Assembly: GCF_032452875.1 (NCBI RefSeq)
Contig: NC_083868.1
Location: 99,444,537 to 99,508,536, forward strand
From: Bos javanicus
Taxonomy: Eukaryota; Chordata; Mammalia; Artiodactyla; Bovidae
DNA: 64,000 nt
Direction: 5' to 3'
Shown here piece after piece: positions 9,741-20,556 of the stretch (positions are counted from its first letter, which is position 1; each line of letters starts with the position of its first letter). The notes beneath the pieces are model-generated. The model was not told the origin of the DNA, did not search any database, and worked only from the letters and a program-made list of their open reading frames with translations. The position numbers and the translations under genes are program-made.

Positions 9741-12390
9741 GAGATAGATTGCTATGATTTGAAATCCTTTGGTTATTGGGAAGGAGAAATAAGGAGGAAA
9801 AGGGTAACCAAGATTTTGAGCCTGAGTTGGATGTAAAGGTAGGAGGAAGGAAGCAGAGTAAAAGAGGAAAGGTGGTGAGTACATTTAGGGCCCAGGATGG
9901 TTGTGGGGCTGTGGCATATCTAGGCAATTTGGAATGTGTGGCTGCGACTCCGAAGAGAGGATAAAGGAGGGGATGGACATTTGAAAGCCATCCGTGTAGA
10001 TATTACCCTGAGGTAATAATTACATCAGAGGAGTTCTCCCAGAGAATGCATTTTGGAAAAAGCGTGAATATTTTCAGATTCCTGGGATCTTTAATATGCA
10101 AGTATAACTTGGAGTTTCTCTGCCTTGTTTCTAATATGAATGACTAATAAAGTCTGAATATTTATTCTCCAGCTTTCCAATTTAAGCAGAAAGAGAAGTA
10201 ATTATTTTAGAGTGCTTGTAGCTTGCAACATGATTAGAAATTTCATAGCACATTTATGAGATGTGGATGTTTTGTTTTGAGAAATGCAGGAAGCAAGTCA
10301 GACAGAATAAATATTGCTATAAATAAATGCATACAATAGGCAACCCCAAAGCATTCTGATTTGGGGAATCAAACCATCAAGCATCTAATGCTTTTGGCAG
10401 GAAGAGAGGCGGCGAAGGCCAAATGAGAATTGGAAAGAACAGATGGCTGTCCTCAGGTGATAAATATTTAACACGAGCTATAGCAGGCATTTCTCAGTAG
10501 GTTGACAAGATCTTAATGACCTAAAATTTATTTTAGCGTTCTCTGCTTCAATGAAAGTGAACACCCACCTCCTCAGGCAGCGTATTGTGATGGATAAGCC
10601 TTTGAGTATAAAATATTGACCTGAGCCGTATTGACAAGACAGAAAAGGGCTACAGGGCAGAAGCTACCAAACTTTATCTGTTTATGAAGCCCTTAGTGTC
10701 TCAATATTTTTTTTCCCACAGCATCCTTAGGCCAAAATAAGAACCTGATAGTTCGGTACTTTAAGTACCTAGATCCAAACAACTTCTTAAGTGTTTATGC
10801 CCTAGCAATTTAGCAGCCATTTTAAAAAGTATTACACATAAATTAAAAGAAAAATTATTTTAAATCATTCTTGAATAACCACAGTTACCTCCTTAAATGA
10901 TCTGTGCCTCTGTTGGGCACTACACAACTTCTTGAAACTTGGAATCAGACTGCATCCCTCACTATCCTCACTTCCTGCTCCTGATTAATTTTTGTGCACT
11001 GCTCACTACAGAAAACCCAGTTTCTAAAAGAGGTCATCCAAAGGAATGTCACGTGGTTTGAAAATTACCTCTAGCTTATCATTCATGGGCTCTCTGACAG
11101 ATGCTCCGTATCAGTATGTTTCCATTAAAAATGTAAAAATTCCACAACTCCCGTATAAATTCTCTGCCATCTGGAGATGGCATACAGTTAAGCAACTGCA
11201 GCTTTAGGGAATTAGGAGGTAGTCAAAAATCAGTGTGGGATCAGGGAACAGAACACTTAGCTCATCTCTTTGGATAATCAAGCGGTTTCCTCATTGTGAG
11301 AAACTAAGATTCATTGAGTTCATAAGAGGCATCATAATTTGTTTACAGTTATGCATCAACATGAGTTTGCATAACCCCCTTTCAAAAGAATACAATAAGT
11401 TTTCAAGATAAAGCAATAACTTCTTATCCTAAGATCCCATGAGAAAATAAGATCAGATTATGGTCAGTGCTTCTGTGGGCAGAATTCAGGGCTCGTGTAG
11501 GTTGGACAATGTGTGATTTGTTCCTCAGAGTATTTTTGAGCTGTGCCTCCGGGGCTTTGTTAAAGGACACAGTGTCAGATGTATTATCTACTAGAGGGGC
11601 CAGGAAATGACTCTGCATCTAATCACTCCTGAACATGGAGATATTTTATTAGGTGAATGAAATATTAGGCTCCTACATCACCTTAATTGTGTTCCAAACT
11701 GGATCCCAAAATTAAATCCTTGTTTCCTGTCTATTATTGCTTAACTTGCTTTTTAAAAATTGCTATGACAAAAAATTCATTGTAAGCTATAATTTATCAA
11801 CTGTCTTACATAATCATTAGATAGAACAACAGGATTACCTCTAGCTTCTAGAACAATCATGAAGAAAACTCACTTCCCTTTCCTCGTTTTCCTTGGAATC
11901 AACCTGATTATAGAATGTATCATCTTTGAAAGGAAGACGAGGAGGAAGCAATTACTTATTTTTTCAAGTTTCTGCCTATTCTATACTATGCACTTTTGCT
12001 ACCTTGGTGAATTCAGAATCCATAAGAACAGTCTCTCTTTACTGGTTAGGAAAAACTTAGAATTAGCAAGTGCTTGAATGGGAATTCAAACACCAGCATC
12101 CATGTTCTTTTTACTATGTGCTTTCTTTCTTTTTCTAGGACACTTGGACAATGCCACCAAACAGTGCAAAGCTGTGCCTGATCTGTGAGCCTCCAATCTG
12201 CTGTCACAAGCCCAGGATCAAGCCAGTTAGGTCCAGGTAGGTTCACAGGTTGGTAAAGTCCCAATAGCCAATGTACGGAAGTTGCTCTTTTTGTATTCCC
12301 TATGATCCCTATGTTGAAATCACAAGAGTACCAATGCTTAAAACCTTTACCAAAGAATCCAAAGAAATATGGGCCCAGGAAAGACTAGTG
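9741..12390. other. Largely unassigned single-copy-looking sequence
   Basis: No named repeat over most of this 2.6 kb. It is the longest repeat-poor stretch in the window. A MIR-like piece may lie at about 12025-12125 (gaattcaaacaccagcatcc). Frames of 62-72 codons at 9776, 11424, 11859 and 12046 have no recognisable homology. A conserved non-coding element cannot be judged by eye. Confidence 0.35.
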
Positions 12391-12394
12391 TGGT

Positions 12395-12545
12395 ACTAGG
12401 AGAGGCCTTAGTGATCTCTTAATTCAGTTTTATGATATTATAGATGAGAAAACGAGGACCAGGGTAGTTAAGCTACCTCAAGTTAGTGAGGATCTGGGTT
12501 TTAGAATCCAAGTCACCTGACATCAAATCTAGAGTTCTTTATACC
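12395..12545 (-). repeat. MIR-like SINE fragment
   Basis: Shows tatagatgagaaaacgagg, agctacctcaagttagtgag, then a cacctgacatc region, in the order of reverse MIR-type repeats. The subfamily is not certain. Confidence 0.5.
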
Positions 12546-12594
12546 ATGTCTTTGCCCATCATGAGATTCTTTTCAAACACAATAATATAGGCTT

Positions 12595-12720
12595 ATTATA
12601 GAAAAAAAGAAAATACAAATATGTAGTAGGTAATAAAAATAGAATTTACCTACATTCCTCCCACTCAAGATAACCACTTATGTTAGGACTTCTTTCTACA
12701 TATATATGTTCATTTAAGTG
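12595..12720 (+). repeat. Direct duplication, copy 1
   Basis: About 125 bp of L1M 3' UTR beginning attatagaaaaaaagaaaat. It recurs at 12986-13107 with scattered substitutions and a small deletion. The two copies bracket a Bov-tA block. Confidence 0.9.
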
Positions 12721-12737
12721 GACAGAAGGGGTCTGGT

Positions 12738-12985
12738 CTCCAGGCCAGAATACTAGAATGGGTAGCCCTTTCCTTCTCCAGGGGATCTTCCTAACCCAGG
12801 GAATGAACCCAGGTCTCCCGCATGGCAGGCAGATTCTTTACCAGCTGAGCCACAAGGGAAGCCCAAGAATGCTGGAATGGGTAGCCTATCCCTTCTCCAG
12901 CAGATCTTCCTGATCTAGGAACCAAACCAGGGTCTCCTGCATTGCAGGCAGATTCTTTACCAACTGAGCTATCAGGGAAGTCCCC
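12738..12985 (-). mobile_element. Bov-tA SINE with duplicated head
   Basis: Reverse Bov-tA lacking its 3' end. The tRNA-head plus proximal-body unit occurs twice (about 12738-12865 and 12866-12985). Each has gaatgggtagcc, a cttctccag motif and gcaggcagattctttacca. A 17-bp filler separates it from the L1M on the left. Confidence 0.88.
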
Positions 12986-13107
12986 ATTATAGAAAAAAAG
13001 AAAATATATAGTGGGTAATAAAAATAGAATTTACCCAAATTCCTCCCATTCAAGATAACAGCTTCTGTTAAGACTTCTTTGTATATATATATATGCTCAT
13101 TTAGGTG
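12986..13107 (+). repeat. Direct duplication, copy 2
   Basis: Second copy of the L1M segment at 12595-12720, in the same orientation. It shares attatagaaaaaaagaaaat at the left and a catttaggtg / catttaagtg end at the right. Confidence 0.9.
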
Positions 13108-13305
13108 CCTAAGATGGTAAAGAATCCACCTGCAATGTGGGAGACCTGGGTTTAACCCCTGGCTTGGGAAGATCTCCTGGAGGAGGGCATGGCAACCCAT
13201 TCCAGTTTCCTTGCCTGGAAAATCCCTATAGATAGAGGACCTGGCGGGCTATAGTCCTTGGTGTCACAAAGAGTAGGACATGACTGAGCAACTAAACACA
13301 CACAC
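13108..13305 (+). mobile_element. Bov-tA SINE
   Basis: Forward copy with a shortened head (aagatggtaaagaatccacc), a BovA body (aggagggcatggcaaccc) and end gacatgactgagcaacta. It passes into a short CA run. Confidence 0.88.
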
Positions 13306-13540
13306 ATATTTTTAAAATATAATTGTACTATGTATAATAGCTTGTAATCATTTTAACTTAATATTTTATAAATACCTATATATGAATACAAAATATATAC
13401 CAATATCATAATCTTTTATATCAGCATAGTACAATATACAAAAACCTCTTTTTTGTGGAAGTTTAGGTTCTTTCTAATTCATTGCCATTATAATAATACT
13501 TCTATAAAACTTATAATGTAAGAGGTATATGTACATCTCT

Positions 13541-13577
13541 GTCAATCTATCAGTCTATCTCTATATCTATCTATCTA
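13541..13577 (+). repeat. (ATCT)n microsatellite
   Basis: Imperfect tetranucleotide run built on ctat/atct units. Confidence 0.85.
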
Positions 13578-13637
13578 CTGAATGATTAATTTCTCGAGAT
13601 ATATTCCTAGAAGTTCAACTCCAAGAACAAAGCATAT

Positions 13638-13975
13638 GTGTTAGATTTCTCCAGAGAAACAGATCCAATAGGATTTATTATGTAGAAAGAAGTAGTTTAT
13701 AAAAAATTGGCTCATAAGATTATGAAGGCTCAGAATTCTCAAAATTTGCAGGTTAATTCTGTAAATGGAAGACCCAACACAGCCACATTCTGTTTCCAAT
13801 CAGAATGCCAGCAGGATCACAACCTAGGAAGAGTCAATATTTCAAGTCTGAAGGCAGGAAAAAAACTGTCCACCAAGTTGAAAGGCCATCAGACAGGAGG
13901 AATTCTCTCTTACTCAGGGAAGGATAAGCCTTTTTGTTCTATCCAAGCTGCACATAAAATTATCAGAGTAGGTGA
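13638..13975 (-). mobile_element. MaLR-like LTR, partial
   Basis: Begins tgttagatttctccagagaa and contains attggctcataagattatg and aggaattctctcttactc, the same family as the elements at 33685, 40577 and 61738. Its right end is truncated before the usual terminus. It sits inside L1M, which reads on at about 13976. I do not name the subfamily. Confidence 0.6.
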
Positions 13976-14119
13976 ACAGTTTTTAAATTTCTGATTTGTA
14001 TTTCCAAGTTGGCCTCAGAAAATTCTGTCCTATTTCGGAAGGCAAACTCCAGCAGCGGAGAATGTCCGCTGTTCCCCATCCTTGCCAACACTAGTCTTAT
14101 CAATCTTTTGAAATCCTTG

Positions 14120-14945
14120 TCAATCCTAGTTATTCATGAATTCTGTATTTGTGAATTTGCTAACTCATTAAAGTCTATTTGCAATTCCAAAGTCAGTACT
14201 CAGGGCACTTTCCTGGTTGTTTGTGGACATGTGCAGAGTGGTGAAAAATTTGAATCACATATGGGCAAACAAGGCCATCTCCTGCACTCTTGTTTCAACT
14301 TTCATACTGTGAACAAGTGTCTTTTTCACAGTTAATTTAGTGCCACAATTTTCACATTTTGTGCTTTTGTTGGTAATTTTGCTGTTTAAATGGTCCCCTA
14401 GTATATGCTAAAGTGCTGTTTACTGTTCCCATGTGTAAGAAGCTGTGATGTGCCTTCTGGAAAAAATACACGTGTTAGATAAGCTTCATTCAGGCCTGAG
14501 TTATAGTGCTGTTGGCTGGGAGTTCAGTGTTCATGAATCAAGGTATGATGTATCCAGAGAAGGGGAGAGGAAATTCACTGATCTGTATGTGAGGCTTCTC
14601 TGGAAAGTGCAGAAATAACATCCACAGTTCGAGATGAAGCTATGGGACAGTTAAATTTGTGGATTAGTGATATGATGACCGATTAAAAAACCATAGTAGA
14701 TAGAATTGTTGTGAGTTGAAAGCCAAAGAAATTTATGGTCATGTTACCCAGCATCAGGATAATGTTCTCAGCTAATGTTTTACTATAAAGAAACACTGCC
14801 TATGGTTAAACAAAATTATATGCCTATCAGTTGAAGAAAATGTTGTGACCAAAAGCTTGCAAGAACCTGTTCTATTTCTCCTGGGAGCAATGGCTCCGTA
14901 TACATTTTTTCAGTGTTCACAGACTTTATAACCATGAACTGTGAT
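14120..14945 (+). mobile_element. Tigger-family DNA transposon remnant
   Basis: Recognisable TcMar-Tigger landmarks are agttattcatgaattctg, gtttgtggacatgtgcagag, a transposase N-terminal region near 14390-14560, and the 3' part agttgaagaaaatgttgtg and agcaatggctccgtat. It was inserted in L1M, which continues on both sides. Most of the transposase is deleted. Confidence 0.65.
14390..14560 (+). pseudogene. Tigger transposase N-terminal remnant
   Basis: The ATG at 14390 is followed after two codons by an in-frame TAG. Single-base losses then shift the frame. A lysine-lysine-alanine-valine-methionine-cysteine motif survives only across a frameshift near 14440. The region corresponds to the helix-turn-helix DNA-binding start of Tigger transposases. 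The fragment is non-functional. Confidence 0.55.
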
Positions 14946-15003
14946 TTCCTCTTATTTTAATATGCAACTTTCATTGTAGCTGAAATTGGCCTTTTTATGT
15001 TTA

Positions 15004-15222
15004 CTTGTTGTTGTTGTTATTTAGTTGCTAAGTCATGTCTGACTCTTTTGCGTCCCTATGAACTGTAGCCTGCCAAGGTCCTCTGTCCATGGGATTTTCC
15101 AGACAAGAATACTGGAGTGGATCGCCATTTCCTTCTTCCCTGGATCTTCCTGACCCAGGGACTGAACTGGCCTCTCCTGCACTGCAGGCAGATTCTTTAC
15201 CCCTGAGCCATCAAGGAAGCCC
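15004..15222 (-). mobile_element. Bov-tA SINE
   Basis: Reverse copy with a gttgttgttatttagttgct 3' tail side and a head side ggcagattctttacccctga. TSD tttatgttta / tttatattta at 14994-15003 and 15223-15232 (9 of 10). Confidence 0.92.
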
Positions 15223-15482
15223 TTTATATTTAATGAGCATATATATTTCTTCTTTGTCAAGACACAGTATAACATAGTAGTTTAGAAAGAGTATAATGTC
15301 TGAAACAATATCCTGGCTCCACACTAAATTGATACCAAGAAATTTGGGTTCTACAGTGTTTTCTTCCATACATATATGATTGCTATTACTTTCTGAGCTT
15401 TTCTTTTCACTTATATAAAACGAAGTTATGAATTTCTCCAATTCTAAGGTTTTGGGTTTCATATGCCAAAGCCTTTGACTGT

Positions 15483-15974
15483 GTGGATCACAAGAAACTG
15501 TGGGAAATTCTGAAAGAGATGGGAATACCAGACCACCTGATCTGCCTCTTGAGAAATTTGTATGCAGGTCAGGAAGCAACAGTTAGAACTGGACATGGAA
15601 AAACAGACTGGTTCCAAATAGGAAAAGGAGTACGTCAAGGCTGTATATTGTCACCCTGTTTATTTAACTTCTATGCAGAGTATAGCATGAGAAACGCTGG
15701 ACTGGAAGAAACACAAGCTAGAATCAAGATTGCCGGGAGAAATATCAATAACCTCAGATATGCAGATGACACCACCCTTATGGCAGAAAGTGAAGAGGAA
15801 CTCAAAGTCCTCTTGATGAAAGTGAAAGAGGAGAGTGAAAAAGTTGGCTTAAAGCTCAACATTCAGAAAATGAAGATCATGGCATCTAGTTCCATCACTT
15901 CATGGGAAATAGATGGGGAAACAGTGGAAACAGTGTCAGACTTTATTTTTCTCCAAAATCACCGCAGATGGTGA
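15483..15974 (+). pseudogene. BovB reverse transcriptase fragment
   Basis: 163 codons covering RT palm motifs: GTGHGKTDWFQIGKGVRQGC near residues 38-58, and YADD near residue 93. It lacks the N-terminal endonuclease and linker and ends prematurely where the palindromic AT segment begins. BovB ORF2 protein normally exceeds 1000 residues, so this is a remnant. Confidence 0.9.
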
Positions 15975-15975
15975 C

Positions 15976-16036
15976 TGAAATTAAAAGAATTAATTTTAAT
16001 TCTTTTAAATTAAAAGAATTTAATTTAATTTAATTT
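15976..16036 (+). repeat. AT-rich palindromic expansion inside BovB
   Basis: Replaces about 70 bp of normal BovB sequence. It contains attcttttaa, a single A, then ttaaaagaat (15999-16019), a perfect 10-bp inverted repeat, plus repeated taattt units. The arm motif is copied from the adjacent BovB aattaaaaga. Confidence 0.85.
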
Positions 16037-16715
16037 TTGAATAGTATATTCAAAAGCAGAGACATTACTTTGCCAACAAAGGTCCGTCTAGTCAAGGCTA
16101 TGGTTTTTCCAGCGGTCATGTATGGATGTGAGAGTTGGACTGTGAGGAAGGCTGAGCGCCGAAGAATTGATGCTTTTGAACTGTGGTGTTGGAGAAGACT
16201 CTTGAGAGTCCCTTGGACTGCAAGGAGATCCAACCAGTCCATTCTGAAGATCAGCCCTGGGATTTCTTTGGAAGGAATGATGCTAAAGCTGAAACTCCAG
16301 TACTTTGGCCACCTCATGCGAAGAGTTGACTCATTGGAAAAGACTCTGATGCTGGGAGGGACTGGGGGCAAGAGGAGAAGGGGACGACAAAGGATGAGAT
16401 GGCTGGATGGCATCACTGATTCGATGGATGTGAGTCTGAGTGAACTCTGGGTGTTGGTGATGGACAGGGAGGCCTGGCGTGCTGCGATTCATGGGGTCGC
16501 AGAGTTGGACATGACTGAGCGACTGATCTAATCTGATCTGAATCATGTTCTAGATCTACTCTAAATTTACCTCCACAATGTGCATTTGGGAATCTATGAC
16601 TACTGTAATGTTTCTAGAAGCAGAGCATAATTATTGGGATAGTATCTACATTCTTTAATTCTACTTTGAAGATTTGATGTGTTGAAGAATTTTAGAGTGA
16701 TACTACTTCCAAGGA

Positions 16716-16808
16716 GTTGTTTTATATATATATATATATATATATATGATTGTTGACTCAAATTAGTTGTTTTATATATATATATATATGATTGTTGACT
16801 CAAATTAG
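16716..16808 (+). repeat. Two-copy tandem repeat around (TA)n
   Basis: Unit gttgtttta(TA)n tgattgttgactcaaatta occurs at 16716-16765 and 16766-16808. The copies differ essentially only in TA number. Confidence 0.93.
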
Positions 16809-17245
16809 TAAACAAAATCTGGATTATCATTTTATCAAATAAAAATTATAGAATAATTATATTATCTGCATTGTTATTTATTGTCACTGTCTCTGTGCAT
16901 AATTACACTGGAGACAAATATGTTTACTTCTTAATATGGTTCACTATCACAAATTGCTGTAATGAGTGAAGTAATTTATAATAATTTTAGCTAAAGAAAA
17001 ATACAGTCACCAAAGTTTATACTTAAGATGCTCAGTCTCAAATTAGAAAACAGTAGAAATCCATTCTTATGACAGAATTTGTAACTATTCCTCAAGATAC
17101 CAAGGTTTTTATCTGATCTACAACTTTCCATGTATAATCGGTTTCTTACTCCTACTCAGCAACCTGTTTTAACTTGCTCTCTTGTAATCAGGCCCAGAAT
17201 CTATACTCACTATCTTTGTGTATGTTGTAATTGGATATATCTTGT
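16809..17245. other. No recognisable feature
   Basis: AT-rich spacer between two BovB copies. No gene or named repeat seen. Confidence 0.4.
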
Positions 17246-18323
17246 CTATGCCAAAGCCTTTGACTGTGTGGATCACAATAAACTGTGGAAAATTCTGAAA
17301 GAAATGGGAATACCAGACTACCTGATCTGCCTCTTGAGAAACCTGTATGCAGGTCAGGAAGCAACAGTTAGAACTGGACATGGAACAACAGACTGGTTCC
17401 AAATAGGAAAAGGAGTACATCAAGGCTGTATATTGTCACCCTACTTATTTAACTTATGTGCAGAGTACATCATGAGAAACACTGAGCTGGAGGAAGCACA
17501 AGCTGGAATCAAGATTGCTGGGAGAAATATCAATAACCTCAGATATGCAGATAACACCACCCTTATGGCAGAAAGTGAAGAGGAACTAAAAAGGCTCTTG
17601 ATAAAAGTGAAAGAAGAGAGTGAAAAAGTTGGCTTAAAGCTCAACATTTAGAAAACGAAGATCATGGCATCTGGTCCCATCACTTCATGGCAAATAGATG
17701 GGAAACAGTGAAAATAGTGTCAGACTTTATTTTTTGGGCTCCAAAATCACTGCAGATGGTGATTACAGCCATGAAATTAAAAGACACTTACTCCTTGGAA
17801 GGAAAGTTATAACCAACCTAGACAGCATATTAAAAAGCAGAGACATTACGTCATCAACAAAGGTCTGTCTAGTCAAGGCTATGGTTTTTACAGTGGTCAT
17901 GTATGTATGTGAGAGTTGGACTCTAAATAAAGCTGAGCGCTGAAGAATTGATGCTTTTGAACTGTGGTGTTGGAGAAGACTCTTGAGAGTCCCTTGGACT
18001 GTAAGGAGATCCAACCAGTCCATTCTAAAGGAGATCAGTCCTGGGTGTTCATTGGAAGGACTGATGTTGAAGCTGAAACTCCAATACTTTGGCCACCTGA
18101 TGGGAAGAGCTGACTCACTGGAAAAGACCCTGATGCTGGGAAAGATTGAGGGCAGGAGGAGAAGAGGATGGTGGATGATGGGATGGTTGGATGGCATCAC
18201 TGACTCAATGGACATGGGTTTGGATGGACTCTGGGGGTTGGTAATGGACAATGAGGCCTGGCATGCTGCAGTTCATGGGGTCGCAGAGTCAGACATGACT
18301 GACTGAGTGAACTGAACTGAACT
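17246..18323 (+). mobile_element. BovB LINE, 5'-truncated
   Basis: Begins at the same RT codons as the copy at 15462 (ctatgccaaagcctttgac) and reaches the BovB 3' end (gactgagtgaactgaactga). The RT motif reads YADN (17544-17555), so the second catalytic aspartate is lost. A stop follows at the RT connection (near 17649), and further frame breaks follow. Older than the 33759 and 49902 copies. Confidence 0.95.
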
Positions 18324-18459
18324 AGGGTACATAATAACTTCCCAGAAGTTGCTGATATAGAATTATAAGATTTTCTTAATTTCTTTTCAAAATTTTCAAT
18401 AATGCTTATAATCAAACGGTCAGATATTAATAATGAAGAAAATTATATATTCTAGGAAA

Positions 18460-18969
18460 TTCAGTTCAGTTCAGTCGCTCAGTTGTGTCTGACGCTTTGC
18501 AACCCCATGATCTGCAGCATGCCAGGCCTCCCTGTCCATTACCAACACCCTGAGTCCACCCAAACCCATGTCCATTGAGTCAGTGATGCCATCCAACCAT
18601 CCCATCCTCTATTGTCCCCTTCTCCTCCTGCCCTCAATCTTTCCCAGCATCAGGGTCTTTTCCAATGAGTCAGCTCTTTGCATCAGGTGGCCAAAGTATT
18701 GGAGTTTCAGCTTCAACATCAGTCCTTCCAATGAATGCCCAGGACTGATCTCCTTTAGAATGGACTGGTAGGATCTCCTTGCAGTCCAAGGGACAATCAA
18801 CAGTCTTCTCCAACACCACTGTTCAAAAGCATGAATTATTCGGCACTCAGCTTTCTTTATAGTCCAACTCTCACATCCATACATGACCACTGGAAAAACC
18901 ATAGCTTTAACTAGGTGGACCTTTGTTGGCAAAGTAATGTCTCTGTTTTTTAATATGCTGTCTAGGTTG
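18460..18969 (-). mobile_element. BovB 3' segment, left part of a three-piece mosaic
   Basis: Contains the BovB 3' end (ttcagttcagttcagtcgct at the left) back to codons for TNLDSILKSRDI. At 18969 it joins directly to BovB 5' UTR sequence in the opposite orientation. This is the only piece of the mosaic with a genuine 3' terminus. Confidence 0.93.
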
Positions 18970-20556
18970 GTCGCCGGGAGGAGCTACCCCACGTCCGAGG
19001 CCAGGGGTGGCGGCTGGGAGGACCTACCCCATGTGCAAGGCCAGGGGCAGTGGCCGGAAGGAGCAACCCCACCTCCAAGAAGCAGTGGCTGTGTGGGCGC
19101 AGGAGGGCCTTATGGAACTATTCCACATTCAAGGTCAGAAGGGGCGGCAATGAGGAGATACCCCTCATCCAAGGTAAGGAGCAGTGGCTGCGCTTTGCTG
19201 GAGCAGCCATTAAGAGATACCCCACGCCCAAGGTAAGAGAAACCCAAGTAAGACGGTAGGTATTGCAAGAGGGCATCAGAAGGCAGACACACTGAAACCA
19301 TATTCATAGAAAACTAGTCAATCTAATCACACTAGGACCACAGCCTTGTCTAACTCAATGAAACTAAGCCACGCCCGTGGGGCCACCCAAGAGGTGCGGG
19401 TCATGGTGGAGAGGTCTGACAGAATGTGATCCACTGGAGAAGGGAATGGCAAACCACTTCGGTATTCTTGCCTTGAGAACTCCATGAACAGTATGAAAAG
19501 GCAAAATGATAGGATACTGAAAGAGGAACTCCCCAGGTCAGTAGGTACCCAATATGCTACTGGAGATCAGTGGAGAAATAACTCCAGAAAGAATGAAGGG
19601 ATGGAGCCAAAGCAAAAAGAATACCCAGCTGTGGATGTGACTGGTGATAGAAGCAAGGTCCGATGCCGTAAAGAGCAATATTACATAGGAACCTGGAATG
19701 TCAGGTCCATGAATCAAGGCAAATTGAAAGTGGTTAAACAAGAGATGGCAAGAGTGAATGTCAACATTCTAGGAATCAGCTAACTGAAATGGACTGGAAT
19801 GGGTGAATTTAACTCAGATGACCATTATATCTACTACTGCGGGCAGGAATCCCTCAGAAGAAATGGAGTAGCCATCATGGTCAACAAAACAGTTCGAAAT
19901 GCATTCTTGGATGCAATCTCAAAAACGACAGAATGATCTCTGTTCGTTTCCAAGGCAAACCATTCAATATCACAGTTATCCAAGTTTATGCCCCAACCAG
20001 TAACGCTGAAGAAGCTGAAGTTGAACGGTTCTATGAAGATCTCCAAGACCTTTTAGAACTAACGCCCAAAAAAGATGTCCTTTTCATTATAGGGGACTGG
20101 AATGCAAAAGTAGGAAGTCAAGAAACACCTGGAGTAACAGGCAAATTTGGTCTTGGAATACGGAATGAAGCAGGGCAAAGACTAATAGACTTTTGCCAAG
20201 AGAATGCCACTGGTCATAGCAAACACCCTCTTCCAAAACACAGGAGAAGACTCTACATGTGGACATCACCAGATGGCCAACACCAAAATTAGACTGATTA
20301 TATTCTTTGCAGCCAAAGATGGAAACGCTCTATACAGTCAGCAAAAACAAGACCAGGAGCTGACTGTGGCTCAGATCATGAACTCCTTATTGCCAAATTC
20401 AGACTGAAATTGAAGAAAGTAGGGAAAACCACTAGACCATTCAGGTATGACCTAAATCAAATCCCTTATGATTATACAGTGGAAGTGAGAAATAGATTTA
20501 AGGGCCTAGATCTGATAGATAGAGTGCCTGATGAACTATGGATGGAGGTTCATGAC
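18970..20556 (+). mobile_element. BovB 5' segment (5' UTR, endonuclease), inverted
   Basis: Starts with GC-rich BovB 5' UTR units repeated about three times (ccccac..ccaggggcagtggcc-like, 18970-19240). It continues through ORF start and endonuclease domain to the linker, ending at codons for DELWMEVHD. It is the only BovB piece in the window with the 5' end. It is opposite to its two BovB neighbours. Confidence 0.93.
19484..20556 (+). pseudogene. BovB apurinic-type endonuclease and linker, broken
   Basis: The first frame (19484-19783) ends at a TAA where GIS is normally followed by glutamate; a GAA-to-TAA change explains it. The frame then resumes with VIQVYAPTSNAEEAEVERFY and the endonuclease motif GDWNAKVGSQETPGVTG (19933-20211 region). 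An inserted C near 20205 shifts the frame, and the linker (RPFRYDLNQIPYDYTVEVRN) is open at 20410-20556. In the intact protein this domain nicks target DNA to prime reverse transcription. The copy is inactive. Confidence 0.9.

Larger units (their letters stand above)
12590..15255 (-). mobile_element. L1M element (3' part), heavily interrupted
   Basis: L1M sequence surfaces between later insertions at 12590-12720, 12986-13107, 13306-13637, 13976-14117 and 14946-15003, with a short remnant just after 15222. Landmarks are gataaccacttatg, tattcctagaagttcaactc, catccttgccaacactag and ttttaatatgcaac, in the order of a reverse L1 3' UTR to ORF2 end. The intervening segments are Bov-tA (three), a MaLR-like LTR and a Tigger. 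Confidence 0.65.
15462..16541 (+). mobile_element. BovB (RTE) LINE, 5'-truncated
   Basis: Begins within the reverse transcriptase (codons for YAKAFDCVDH) and runs to the BovB 3' end with a ctgatctaatctgatctgaa tail. The RT catalytic YADD is intact at 15759-15770. The coding frame breaks at 15974 and resumes at 16037 after an abnormal AT-rich palindromic segment (separate entry). The C-terminal part (residues [11 protein letters not shown] to MDREAWRA) is then open to 16531. No target duplication is obvious. Confidence 0.95.

Noticed and set aside
12595..13107. Repeated units as a CRISPR-like array or satellite
   Set aside because: Only two copies, derived from L1M and Bov-tA. No regular spacers.
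15483..18306. Open frames of 80-173 codons as possible host genes
   Set aside because: All translate to BovB RT or C-terminal sequence (YAKAFD, YADD/YADN, GCESWT motifs) and stop inside the element.
18883..19307. GC-rich block at the BovB 5' UTR as a CpG-island promoter of a host gene
   Set aside because: Its repeat units belong to the BovB 5' UTR and it leads directly into the BovB endonuclease frame. No host exon follows.
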